From Streptomyces sp. HD (lineage in GTDB: Bacteria; Actinomycetota; Actinomycetes; Streptomycetales; Streptomycetaceae), in contig NZ_JAQMYP010000017.1 in the NCBI RefSeq assembly GCF_028369295.1, forward strand, positions 1-64,000: a stretch of DNA of 64,000 nt, in the 5' to 3' direction. The stretch's first letter is position 1. Each line of letters opens with the position of its first letter. Shown one piece after another: positions 51,101 through 57,667 of the stretch. Both the position numbers and the translations under genes were made by a program. The notes beneath the pieces are model-generated. The model made no database searches. It was not told the origin of the DNA and was given only the letters and a program-made list of their open reading frames with translations.

Positions 51101-51287
51101 ACAGCGGCCAGTCCCACTCCACGACGCACTGGCGCAGCGCGTACGCGCACACCATCGCGATCGCCCCGTGCGCGAAGTTCAGCACGCCGGTCGCGCGGTA
51201 CGTCACGATCAGGCCGATCCCGGTGAGCGCGGCGGCGCTGCCGACCGACAGACCGGCCAGGGTGAGGTCGTACGTCAGGGAGGACAT
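48171..51287 (-). CDS. Fused LivH-LivM-LivG branched-chain-type ABC transporter
   Basis: A single 1038-residue frame. Residues 1 to about 290 are a LivH permease (GIGLIVTYRATGVLNFAHGA), and about 300-600 a LivM permease (GRGGQISLGQAAYAGLGALF, AMRDHESGASAAGVQVPSLK). Residues 610-800 are a low-complexity Ala/Thr/Gly linker, and about 805-1035 a LivG ATPase. The ATPase has Walker A IIGPNGAGKSTLFHCLAG, a degenerate signature ALPTGTLRRVELARAL and Walker B RVLLLDEPAAGLD. These are normally three genes. ATG 51287 begins the LivH consensus directly. The linker includes five 27-bp repeats. The binding lipoprotein is divergent at 52474. Substrate presumed hydrophobic amino acid or peptide-like. Confidence 0.85.
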   Translation of the reverse strand: MSSLTYDLTLAGLSVGSAAALTGIGLIVTYRATGVLNFAHGAIAMVCAYALRQCVVEWDWPLWAGAAVTLLILAPGIGLLLERFVFRPLSVLGSDPAQTLVASIGVFVLLVGGAALLWGQGARDDAPELVSADPWGQLAVALLLAAGVGAVIRWTRFGRELRAVVDDRQLAVLGGIDADRVAAAGWAFGSFTAGLTGVLLAPYVRLDPYGMPLLVMEVVAVAVAARMRSLPLAVGTALAIGVAQSQLTRLHPSGWGAPLVQAVGTNLFVVALLIAALALPGVGTRDALPRTATARVPTPPGAWIVAAVLFLLPLGFAGSDLHTSVQVPALAVVLLSLVVVTGRGGQISLGQAAYAGLGALFTALLAAGRFPGLPHLPELAALALAVVLVAPLGLLTGWPAISRRGLALALATFAVGVAVSRFVFAQPYAISGLSLGRPAGFEGDRAYYVLELCVLAAALLTTWLLRRGRMGRALAAMRDHESGASAAGVQVPSLKLLAFVAGAALAALGGGLLGMGLRAFDPAAYDPVRGLLWFAAVVVLGADSTLGALLAAALLVGLDAGARGGVAAALIGVLAVLVGRFPGGPYEALRAVTGRRQARLATLGARIRRNLRPVERTAAPQPTLTGLTASRPPETPHRAEQTAPFRTPPQHPAGTTTATTTTAASDATKAGTAADTAATAADTADADKTAKATGAAAAAHTTKAAGDAGSAKAAGDAGTATAAGDAGTATAAGDAGTATAAGDAGAGAAAAAAAGTGAAAAADGAEPPQGPPAPDNETRTGGAGGNPNEAEGRAHAHTPAPAPAPAAATLTTHNLQARYDTFTALEDITLTVPPGQVTAIIGPNGAGKSTLFHCLAGTHRPTHGQVLLGPHDITRLPAHARTRLGIARTFQQLAVFPSLTVAENVRVGAEQGRVQDPSAVERALRLLALDGPLRSLPAAALPTGTLRRVELARALAGSPRVLLLDEPAAGLDTAEVTALTRILKALAADGTALLVVEHDLDLVADLADTVHVMAAGRIVASGPPDRVLNATGIQEPPA
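49053..49187 (-). repeat. 27-bp coding minisatellite in the transporter linker
   Basis: Five units of 27 bp (start 49053, 49080, 49107, 49134, 49161) code for AAGDAGTAT and variants AAGDAGSAK and AAGDAGAGA. The unit is a multiple of three, so copy-number change would lengthen or shorten the linker without frameshift. Confidence 0.9.
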
Positions 51288-51299
51288 CAGCCGTCCGCC

Positions 51300-51776
51300 T
51301 CAGTCGTCCGCTTCGGTGGGCTCACAGATCGGGCACGGGCCCAGTTCGCCGCTCCTCACCAGCTTCGCATCGACGGGGACGGCCTCCACCTTGCCCGCCA
51401 CCAGCGGGCAGTCCGCACGGTGCCACAGGGTGCCGCCGGGCACCATCAGCAGGTCCCCGCTGACCGCGAGCGGCGCCGCCGCGCTCTGCCCGGACTCCTC
51501 GGCGTCGGCGGGCTCGGCGGCCACCAGGAGGCCGTACAGCTCCTCCACGCGCTCGGCGGCGAGCGCGCTCCGGCCATGGGCCAGCAGCACCGACCCGGCG
51601 ATGATCAGTGCGGCGCCGGGCACCGTGCAGGAGGCGAGATACGGCAGCTGCCGCTCGGCGAACCGCTCGCCGGAGATGCCGTACCAGCCGATGACGCACA
51701 GCACCGCACCGGCCGCGAGCGCGGCCCAGCCGGCCCACAGCACGGGGTGCACGGTCCGTAGTCGGGCTGTCCGCAT
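51300..51776 (-). CDS. Two-helix membrane protein with C-terminal Cys motif
   Basis: A 158-residue protein with two membrane helices (LWAGWAALAAGAVLCVIGWY and VPGAALIIAGSVLLAHG). A soluble tail ends GTLWHRADCPLVAGK and LGPCPICEPTEADD; the H-x3-C and C-x2-C spacing could bind zinc. ATG 51776 has GGGAG 6 nt upstream; GTG 51812 is an unlikely extension. It starts 12 nt upstream of the fused transporter gene, probably in one operon, and may be an accessory subunit. Confidence 0.75.
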   Translation of the reverse strand: MRTARLRTVHPVLWAGWAALAAGAVLCVIGWYGISGERFAERQLPYLASCTVPGAALIIAGSVLLAHGRSALAAERVEELYGLLVAAEPADAEESGQSAAAPLAVSGDLLMVPGGTLWHRADCPLVAGKVEAVPVDAKLVRSGELGPCPICEPTEADD

Positions 51777-51932
51777 CGCCGGCTCCCACACGTCGGGTTT
51801 CGGTGCATGCACAGCGGGTTTCTGCGCATGTGCCTGTCCATGTCAGCCAATGGCTTGCACTATGCCTCCTGCAAGCTGACCCTGAAAGCACCGGGCGCAC
51901 ACGGCCCGGATCGACACCCGGTGGTGAGCCAG

Positions 51933-52499
51933 ATGGTTCTCGGGAGCGACGTCAGGCGGAGCAACGCGCACAGGGGGCGTGGCCCACGGGCGGCGGGACG
52001 GGGGACCGCGCTGGCGGCCGCCCTGCTCCTCTTCCTCGCCCCGGCCCTCGCGGCCTGCAGTGACGACGAGGGAGGCGGCGGCAACGAGACCCCGCCGACA
52101 CCGACCGTCGAGCAGACCTCACCGGCCGCTTCGGCGCCCGCCGACGCGGCGGCGGCCGAGACGGAGATCAAGCAGAACTGGCAGAAGTTCTTCGACCCGG
52201 CCACGTCCATGCAGGACAAGCAGACCGTCCTGGAGAACGGCGAGCGGATGGCGCCGGTCCTGCAGGCCTTCAGCGGTGACGAGCGCGGCGGGCAGGTCCA
52301 GGCGAAGGTCTCCAAGGTCGAGTTCACCTCGCCGACCGAGGCGAACGTGACGTACGACCTGACCCTGAAGGGCGCGACCGCCCTGCCGAACGCCTCCGGG
52401 ACCGCGGTCGAGCAGGACGGCACCTGGAAGGTGTCCGCGAAGACCCTGTGCGCGCTGGTCCAGATGAGCGGCAATGGGTCGCCGATCCCGGGGTGCTGA
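51933..52499 (+). CDS. Secreted lipoprotein, hypothetical
   Basis: A 188-residue lipoprotein. The signal peptide TALAAALLLFLAPALAACSD carries the lipobox ALAAC. A Thr/Pro/Ala linker leads to an alpha/beta domain (EIKQNWQKFFDPATSMQDKQ, VEFTSPTEANVTYDLTLKG, GTWKVSAKTLCALVQMSG) like the small SnoaL/NTF2-like lipoproteins of Streptomyces. The start is uncertain: ATG 51933 is preferred, GTG 51921 or 51924 are possible. It overlaps the binding-protein gene by 26 bp, so the two are coupled. Confidence 0.75.
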   Translation: MVLGSDVRRSNAHRGRGPRAAGRGTALAAALLLFLAPALAACSDDEGGGGNETPPTPTVEQTSPAASAPADAAAAETEIKQNWQKFFDPATSMQDKQTVLENGERMAPVLQAFSGDERGGQVQAKVSKVEFTSPTEANVTYDLTLKGATALPNASGTAVEQDGTWKVSAKTLCALVQMSGNGSPIPGC

Positions 52500-53766
52500 G
52501 GCGGCGATCGCCGTGGTGGTGCTGGCTCTGAGTACGGCGTGCGGCAGCCGGCTGCCGGAGAGCGACTTCGAGCACCGCGACCGGGGCGCTCCCTCGGAGC
52601 CGGCGGACCGCGCCCCGATCCGCGTCGGCATCATCACCAGCGCCACCAGCCCCGTCGGCGGCAACGCCTTCACCGGCCCGCGCGACGGCGCCAAGGCCTA
52701 CTTCGAGCACCTCAACGCGCGCGGGGGTATCGCCGGCCGCCCGGTCGAGGTGCACGAGTGCGACGACGGCGGCAGCGGCGTCGGCAACAACGAGTGCGTG
52801 CACGAGCTGATCGACGAGGAGCGGGTCGTCGCCCTGGTCGCCACCACCGCCCTGGACTACGCGGGCGCCGCACGCGTCTCCCACGCGCGCGTGCCCGACA
52901 TCGGCGGCCAGCCCATCGGGGCCGCCTACGACACCTACCCGCACCTGTACGGCATCTACGGCAGCCTCGCGCCCCGCGACGGCACCACCGGCTGGGACGG
53001 CAAGCAGTACGGCGGCACCGAGGTCTACCGGTACTTCAAGCGCGAGCACGGCGCCCGTACGGCCGCCGTCGTCTCGTACAACCAGCCCGCCTCCGCCGCC
53101 TACGCCCGCCTCGTCGAGCGGGGGCTGAAGGCGGAGGGCTACAAGGTCGTCACCGAGCAGGTCGACTTCGCGCTGCCCAACTTCCGCGCGGTGGCGGCCG
53201 ATCTGAAGGATCAGGGTGCCGACCTCGTCTTCGACGCCATCGACACCCACGGCAACGCCCGGCTGTGCGAGGCGATGGACGACGTCGGCGCCGAGGTCAC
53301 CGCCAAGGTCACGAACATACAGAACTGGACGTCCACCGTCGCCGAGGACTACAAGGACTCCCCGCGCTGCCGCAACGCCCTGTGGGCGACCGGGTCGTCC
53401 CGCAACTACGAGGACACGGACGAGGACGCCGTACGCGGGTTCCGGGATGCCACCAAGGGGCTCAGGACGCACTCCCAGTGGCAGCTGGAGGGCTGGGCGG
53501 CGGCGACGTGGTTCACGGACGCGGCGAAGGCGTGCGCCGGACAGGGCGTCACGCGCGCGTGCGTCGACGACCACATGAACCGCAGCCAGGGCTACACCGC
53601 CGACGGCCTGCTGATCCCGGTCAGGTTCGAGCGGCTGCCCGAGCCGCCGGAGAGCCGCCGGACCTGTCTGTCGGTGGCCCGCTGGGAGGACGGCCGGGGC
53701 TGGATCTCGCAGGGAGACATGAACACCACGTGCTTCGACGTCCCGCAGCTGTCGTATCAGCCGTGA
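52474..53766 (+). CDS. ABC substrate-binding lipoprotein (branched-chain type)
   Basis: A 430-residue type-I periplasmic-binding protein. The lipobox is LALSTACGS. The two lobes begin PIRVGIITSATSPVGGNAFT and GARTAAVVSYNQPASAAYAR, and TNIQNWTSTVAEDYKDSP is in the hinge region. It belongs with LivJ/LivK-like receptors. It is divergent from the fused LivHMG and LivF genes and is their obvious receptor. The ATG at 52474 lies inside the preceding gene. Confidence 0.86.
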   Translation: MGRRSRGAEAAIAVVVLALSTACGSRLPESDFEHRDRGAPSEPADRAPIRVGIITSATSPVGGNAFTGPRDGAKAYFEHLNARGGIAGRPVEVHECDDGGSGVGNNECVHELIDEERVVALVATTALDYAGAARVSHARVPDIGGQPIGAAYDTYPHLYGIYGSLAPRDGTTGWDGKQYGGTEVYRYFKREHGARTAAVVSYNQPASAAYARLVERGLKAEGYKVVTEQVDFALPNFRAVAADLKDQGADLVFDAIDTHGNARLCEAMDDVGAEVTAKVTNIQNWTSTVAEDYKDSPRCRNALWATGSSRNYEDTDEDAVRGFRDATKGLRTHSQWQLEGWAAATWFTDAAKACAGQGVTRACVDDHMNRSQGYTADGLLIPVRFERLPEPPESRRTCLSVARWEDGRGWISQGDMNTTCFDVPQLSYQP

Positions 53767-53835
53767 GGGGCAACCAAAAGGTCGCATCGCCGGTCCAACT
53801 GACGGAGCAGAACGCCGAAGGAGGAACCGCACCGC

Positions 53836-54285
53836 ATGACGACGCACGTGTCGCACGCCGCACCACTGCGCGCCGACTGCATCGCGGATTCGGCCGGCGG
53901 ACTGACCTTCGACGTCAGTGCGTCCGGCGCCACCGACGTGGCCCATCTGGTGCTGCGCCACCGCGAGGGCCGCGAGGAGGTCAACCTCCCGCTGACCCCT
54001 GCCGCACGCGGCCGCCTGCGCGCCGCCCTCCCCAGCAGCGTCGCCCTGCCGGAGGGCCACTGGGACGCGTACGCCAGCGTGACGGAGGAGGAGTCGGACC
54101 ACCGTCTGGTTCCGGGTGCCATGGACGTACACCCCCTCGCAGATCGAGTCCCGTACGAGACGCGACAGGGAAACCTCAGCGTCGAATGCCGGTTAGCTGC
54201 AACGCCCTTGGGGGCGCGGGGAACTGCGCGATCAGCCACGATGGACCTGCACTCGCGCACAGAACCCGTACCCCCGAGCTGTTAG
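53836..54285 (+). CDS. Hypothetical protein with repeat-derived C-terminus
   Basis: A 149-residue protein. Residues 1-105 form a beta-rich domain (ADSAGGLTFDVSASGATDVA, HLVLRHREGREEVNLPLTPA, GHWDAYASVTEEESDHRLVP) like actinobacterial stand-alone domains found with glycosyltransferases. After about residue 120 the frame runs into the 53-bp interspersed element (54198-54250), which encodes the tail AATPLGARGTARSATMDL. The original C-terminus may have been lost when the element arrived. Function unknown. ATG 53836 has GAAGGAGG upstream. Confidence 0.7.
   Translation: MTTHVSHAAPLRADCIADSAGGLTFDVSASGATDVAHLVLRHREGREEVNLPLTPAARGRLRAALPSSVALPEGHWDAYASVTEEESDHRLVPGAMDVHPLADRVPYETRQGNLSVECRLAATPLGARGTARSATMDLHSRTEPVPPSC
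54198..54250 (-). repeat. Interspersed Streptomyces element, copy 2
   Basis: In reverse orientation this segment reads gcaggtccatcgtggctgat then cgcgcagttccccgcgcccc, matching 10267-10319 with few differences. It lies inside the 3' end of the preceding ORF. Confidence 0.8.
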
Positions 54286-54292
54286 GCGCCGC

Positions 54293-55333
54293 ATGCTGGA
54301 CACTTCCGCAAGACTCCTGCGGCTGCTCTCCCTCCTCCAGGCCCACCGAGAGTGGTCCGGCGCCGACCTGGCCGACCGTCTCGGCGTCACCCCACGCACC
54401 GTCCGCCGTGACATCGACCGCCTGCGCGAACTCGGCTACCCGGTCAACGCCAGCCCCGGCACAGGCGGCGGCTACCAGCTCGGCGCCGGAGCGGAGCTCC
54501 CCCCGCTGCTGCTGGACGACGACGAGGCGGTCGCCGTCGCCGTCGGCCTGCGCACCGCCGCGGGACAGGGCATCGAGGGCATCGGCGAGACCTCGGTGCG
54601 GGCCCTCGCCAAGCTGGAGCAGGTCCTGCCGAACCGGCTGCGCCGCCGGGTCGGCGCCCTCCACGCCTTCACCGTGCCGATGCTGCGCGGCCCCCAGCCC
54701 TCGGCCGTCGACCCGGCCGTCCTGACCGAGCTCGCGAACCTCTGCCGAGACGCGGAGCGCCTGCGCTTCGAGTACCGCGATCACGATGGCGCCCCCACCC
54801 GCCGTACCGTCGAACCGCACCGCCTGGTGTGCAGCGAGCGCCGCTGGTATCTGGTCGCCTGGGACCTCGACCGCGACGACTGGCGTACGTTCCGCGTCGA
54901 CCGCATCACCCCCAGGCCGCCGCACGGCCCGCGCTTCGCCCCGCGCACCCCGCCCGCCGAGGATCTCGCCGCCTACGTCTCCCGGGGCGTCTCCACGCGC
55001 GCGTACGCCTCGCACGCCGTCATCCGGCTGCTGGTGCCCCTGCATGAGGCCGCCGAGCGCATCTCGCCCTCCGCGGGCACGCTGGAGGCCGACGGGGACG
55101 CCGCCTGCGTGCTGCGCACCGGGGCCGCGAGCCTCGATGTGATGGTGCTGCACATCATGATGATCGGCTTCGAGTTCGAGGTGCTGGAGCCGGCCGAGTT
55201 CATCGAGGCGATCAGGGGCGCTCGGGATCTGCTGTCCCGCTCGCTGGAGCGGGGGACCAGCCCATCTCCGCGTGCGCGGGGTGGTGCAGATCGAACGCCG
55301 GGGACTCCGAGCGGATCCGCGGCAGTGTCGTGA
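54293..55333 (+). CDS. WYL-domain transcriptional regulator
   Basis: A 346-residue regulator with an N-terminal HTH_11 (LLSLLQAHREWSGADLADRL, GVTPRTVRRDIDRLRELGY) and a central WYL domain (RTVEPHRLVCSERRWYLVAW, then DRDDWRTFRVDRIT). A C-terminal WCX region follows. WYL proteins sense nucleic acid or small ligands and often control DNA repair or defence genes. ATG 54293 follows the preceding gene by 7 nt. Its last 122 bp overlap the 3' end of the opposing ctaD gene; the C-terminal 40 residues are low-complexity and come entirely from that overlap. Confidence 0.87.
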   Translation: MLDTSARLLRLLSLLQAHREWSGADLADRLGVTPRTVRRDIDRLRELGYPVNASPGTGGGYQLGAGAELPPLLLDDDEAVAVAVGLRTAAGQGIEGIGETSVRALAKLEQVLPNRLRRRVGALHAFTVPMLRGPQPSAVDPAVLTELANLCRDAERLRFEYRDHDGAPTRRTVEPHRLVCSERRWYLVAWDLDRDDWRTFRVDRITPRPPHGPRFAPRTPPAEDLAAYVSRGVSTRAYASHAVIRLLVPLHEAAERISPSAGTLEADGDAACVLRTGAASLDVMVLHIMMIGFEFEVLEPAEFIEAIRGARDLLSRSLERGTSPSPRARGGADRTPGTPSGSAAVS

Positions 55334-56906
55334 AGTTGTGCCGCGGGGGCGGGCAGGAGGTGGCCCACTCCAGGGAGCGGCCGTAGCCCCAGGGGTCGTC
55401 GCCCTCGACCTTCTTGCCGTACTTGGTGGTCTTCCAGACGTTGTAGAGGAACGGCAGCGTCGACAGGCCGAGAAGGAAGGCGCCCACCGTGGAGATGGTG
55501 TTCAGGGTGGTGAAGCCGTCGGCCGCCAGGTAGTCGGCGTACCGGCGGGGCATGCCCTCCGCGCCCAGCCAGTGCTGCACCAGGAACGTGGTGTGGAAGC
55601 CGACGAACAGCGTCCAGAAGTGGATCTTGCCGAGCCGTTCGTCCAGCATCTTCCCGGTGAACTTGGGCCACCAGAAGTGGAATCCGGCGAAGATCGCGAA
55701 GACGACCGTGCCGAAGACGACGTAGTGGAAGTGGGCGACGACGAAGTACGAGTCGGAGACGTGGAAGTCCATCGGCGGCGACGCCAGGATCACCCCCGTC
55801 AGACCGCCGAACAGGAACGTCACCAGGAAGCCCGTCGCCCACAGCATCGGGGTCTCGAAGGACAGCGAGCCCTTGATCATGGTCCCGGTCCAGTTGAAGA
55901 ACTTCACACCCGTGGGTACGGCGATCAGGAAGCTCATGAAGGAGAAGAACGGCAGCAGCACCGCGCCCGTGACGAACATGTGGTGCGCCCACACCACGAT
56001 CGACAGACCGGTGATCGCCATCGTCGCCCCGACCAGCGTCAGATAGCCGAACATCGGCTTGCGCGAGAAGACCGGGATGATCTCGCTGATGATGCCGAAG
56101 AACGGCAGGGCGATGATGTAGACCTCGGGATGGCCGAAGAACCAGAACAGGTGCTGCCACAGCAGGGCCCCGCCATTGCCCGCGTCGAACACCACCGAGC
56201 CGAACCGGCGGTCCGCCTCCAGCACCAGCAGCGCCGCCGCCAGCACCGGGAACGCCATCAGGATCAGGATCGACGTGAACAGTGTGTTCCAGGTGAAGAT
56301 CGGCATCCGGAACATGGTCATGCCGGGGGCGCGCATCCCGATGATCGTGGTGATGAAGTTGACCGCGCCGAGGATCGTGCCGAAGCCGGCCAGCGCCAGG
56401 CCCATGATCCACAGGTCGGGGCCGATGCCGGGGGAGTGCTCCGGGCTGTTGAGCGGGGCGTAGGCGAACCAGCCGAAGGCGGCGGGCCCGTCGGGCACGA
56501 TCAGCGAGCCCATCACGATCAGGCCGCCGAACAGGAACAGCCAGTACGAGAACATGTTCAGCCGGGGGAAGGCCACGTCCGGGGAGCCGATCTGCAGCGG
56601 CATCAGCTCGTTGGCGAAGCCCGCGAAGCTCGGGGTCGCGAACAGCAGCAGCATGATCGTGCCGTGCAGGGTGAACGCCTGGTTGAACTGCTCGTTGGTC
56701 AGCAGCTGCAGCCCCGGCCGGGCCAGCTCGGCCCGCATCAGCAGGGCCATCACGCCGCCGGCCAGAAAGAACACGAACGACGTGATCAGGTAGAGATGCC
56801 CGATCTTCTTGTGGTCGGTGGTGGTCAGCCAGTCGACGATCACACGGCCGCCGGGCTGCCTGGGCCGCGCGGGCCCCTCCGTCACCGGTGCGGTCTGTGT
56901 CCCCAT
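55212..56906 (-). CDS. ctaD: Cytochrome c oxidase subunit I (extra copy)
   Basis: A 564-residue haem-copper oxidase subunit I with 12 membrane helices. The low-spin haem His is in QAFTLHGTIMLLLF, the CuB and cross-linked His-Tyr are in FFGHPEVYIIALPFFG, and WAHHMFVTGA and VAHFHYVVFGTV give the remaining His ligands. All ligands are present. Subunits II and III are not here, so this is a stand-alone copy apart from the main cta-qcr locus. ATG 56906 starts the conserved MGTQTAP arm. It overlaps the WYL regulator by 122 bp. Confidence 0.93.
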   Translation of the reverse strand: MGTQTAPVTEGPARPRQPGGRVIVDWLTTTDHKKIGHLYLITSFVFFLAGGVMALLMRAELARPGLQLLTNEQFNQAFTLHGTIMLLLFATPSFAGFANELMPLQIGSPDVAFPRLNMFSYWLFLFGGLIVMGSLIVPDGPAAFGWFAYAPLNSPEHSPGIGPDLWIMGLALAGFGTILGAVNFITTIIGMRAPGMTMFRMPIFTWNTLFTSILILMAFPVLAAALLVLEADRRFGSVVFDAGNGGALLWQHLFWFFGHPEVYIIALPFFGIISEIIPVFSRKPMFGYLTLVGATMAITGLSIVVWAHHMFVTGAVLLPFFSFMSFLIAVPTGVKFFNWTGTMIKGSLSFETPMLWATGFLVTFLFGGLTGVILASPPMDFHVSDSYFVVAHFHYVVFGTVVFAIFAGFHFWWPKFTGKMLDERLGKIHFWTLFVGFHTTFLVQHWLGAEGMPRRYADYLAADGFTTLNTISTVGAFLLGLSTLPFLYNVWKTTKYGKKVEGDDPWGYGRSLEWATSCPPPRHNFTTLPRIRSESPAFDLHHPAHAEMGWSPAPASGTADPERP

Positions 56907-57302
56907 CGCTCGCTCGCCCCTTCGCTCGCCGCGTCCCGGGCCCACTGAAGCCCGCGCCGCACGCGCCGACGCGAGCTCACGCCATGATGCTCGCGTCGGC
57001 AGTGCTCCGACAGAGGGCGTGCGGGGGTTCTGTGCTGAAACCATGCACTTTCCGTGCGGCACCGGCTCCCGCGGCCCGCGCGCCCGCTGCGGCCGCGGCC
57101 AATGCGCGGCGGAGGGAAAAGGAGTCCGCAGACAGTTCCCGGGGAACTTTTCCGCCGGGTTATTGGCGGGCTCCTCGCGACACGCGGAAATTACGATCGA
57201 ATGCCTGCGGAAGGCCTATGGAACCCCTCGTCCGTGTGACGAAGTGTGCACGAAACACGTGTCGTGGTTCTGTGACAAAAGTGTGACCGGAGGGGGATGT
57301 GT

Positions 57303-57346
57303 GACCTGGATGGCAGCTACAAAACGACCTGGATGGCGGCTACAAA
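57303..57346 (+). repeat. 21-bp direct repeat
   Basis: gacctggatggcagctacaaa (57303) and the same with one change (57326) lie 23 bp apart. The spacing of about two helical turns could suit protein binding. The second copy ends 40 nt before the -10 of the I78 gene. Confidence 0.8.
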
Positions 57347-57386
57347 GGTCCCCGGTCGGCACTGGCCCGACCCTTCGCTCAGGCCC

Positions 57387-57392
57387 TAGCGT
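57387..57392 (+). promoter_or_regulatory. Leaderless -10 element (TAGCGT)
   Basis: TAGCGT ends 6 nt before ATG 57399 and no ribosome site intervenes. Confidence 0.6.
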
Positions 57393-57398
57393 GGCGCC

Positions 57399-57614
57399 AT
57401 GGCACCCATTCCGAAACCCCCCGCCGAACCCCAGGACAATCCGGACACATATGTCGGACTCGACGCCGAACGGGCCGAGCGGCTCGCCCGTGACCGAGGG
57501 TGGTCGACGGTGCGTTCGCTGCCGCCGGGGGCGATCATCACCATGGAGTACCTGAGCGGTCGCCTGAACTTCGAGGTCAAGGACGGCCGGGTGGCGCGGG
57601 CCTGGAAGGGCTGA
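57399..57614 (+). CDS. Peptidase inhibitor I78-like small protein
   Basis: A 71-residue protein that fits the I78 inhibitor family (potato-inhibitor-like fold). VGLDAERAERLARDRGW forms the helix, VRSLPPGAIITMEYLSGRLN the reactive loop and strand, and FEVKDGRVARAWKG the last strand. There is no signal peptide, so it may act in the cytoplasm. The mRNA looks leaderless. A perfect terminator follows 9 nt after the stop. Confidence 0.85.
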   Translation: MAPIPKPPAEPQDNPDTYVGLDAERAERLARDRGWSTVRSLPPGAIITMEYLSGRLNFEVKDGRVARAWKG

Positions 57615-57622
57615 CGACGCGC

Positions 57623-57656
57623 GAAGGCCCCGGTTCCTGGAGGAACCGGGGCCTTC
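57623..57656. terminator. Bidirectional terminator
   Basis: A perfect 15-bp stem (gaaggccccggttcc and its complement) with a tgga loop sits between the converging I78 and PAP2 genes. Confidence 0.93.
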
Positions 57657-57667
57657 TGCCGTGCTGG

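Larger units (their letters stand above)
56907..57398 (+). other. 492-bp region between ctaD and the I78 gene
   Basis: The region holds the divergent promoters of ctaD and the I78 inhibitor. It includes A/T-richer patches (ggaaattacgatcgaatgcc, ggttctgtgacaaaagtgtg), a 21-bp direct repeat (57303-57346) and the leaderless -10 at 57387. ORFs here have poor codon bias. Confidence 0.55.

Noticed and set aside
49228..51761. Long frames on both strands inside the fused transporter (49228-51150 minus, 49848-51761 plus)
   Set aside because: The frame 48171-51287 encodes recognisable LivH, LivM and LivG; the others are Arg/Gly/Pro shadows.
55272..56948. 558-codon plus-strand frame over ctaD
   Set aside because: Antisense to a complete cytochrome oxidase subunit I with all ligands.
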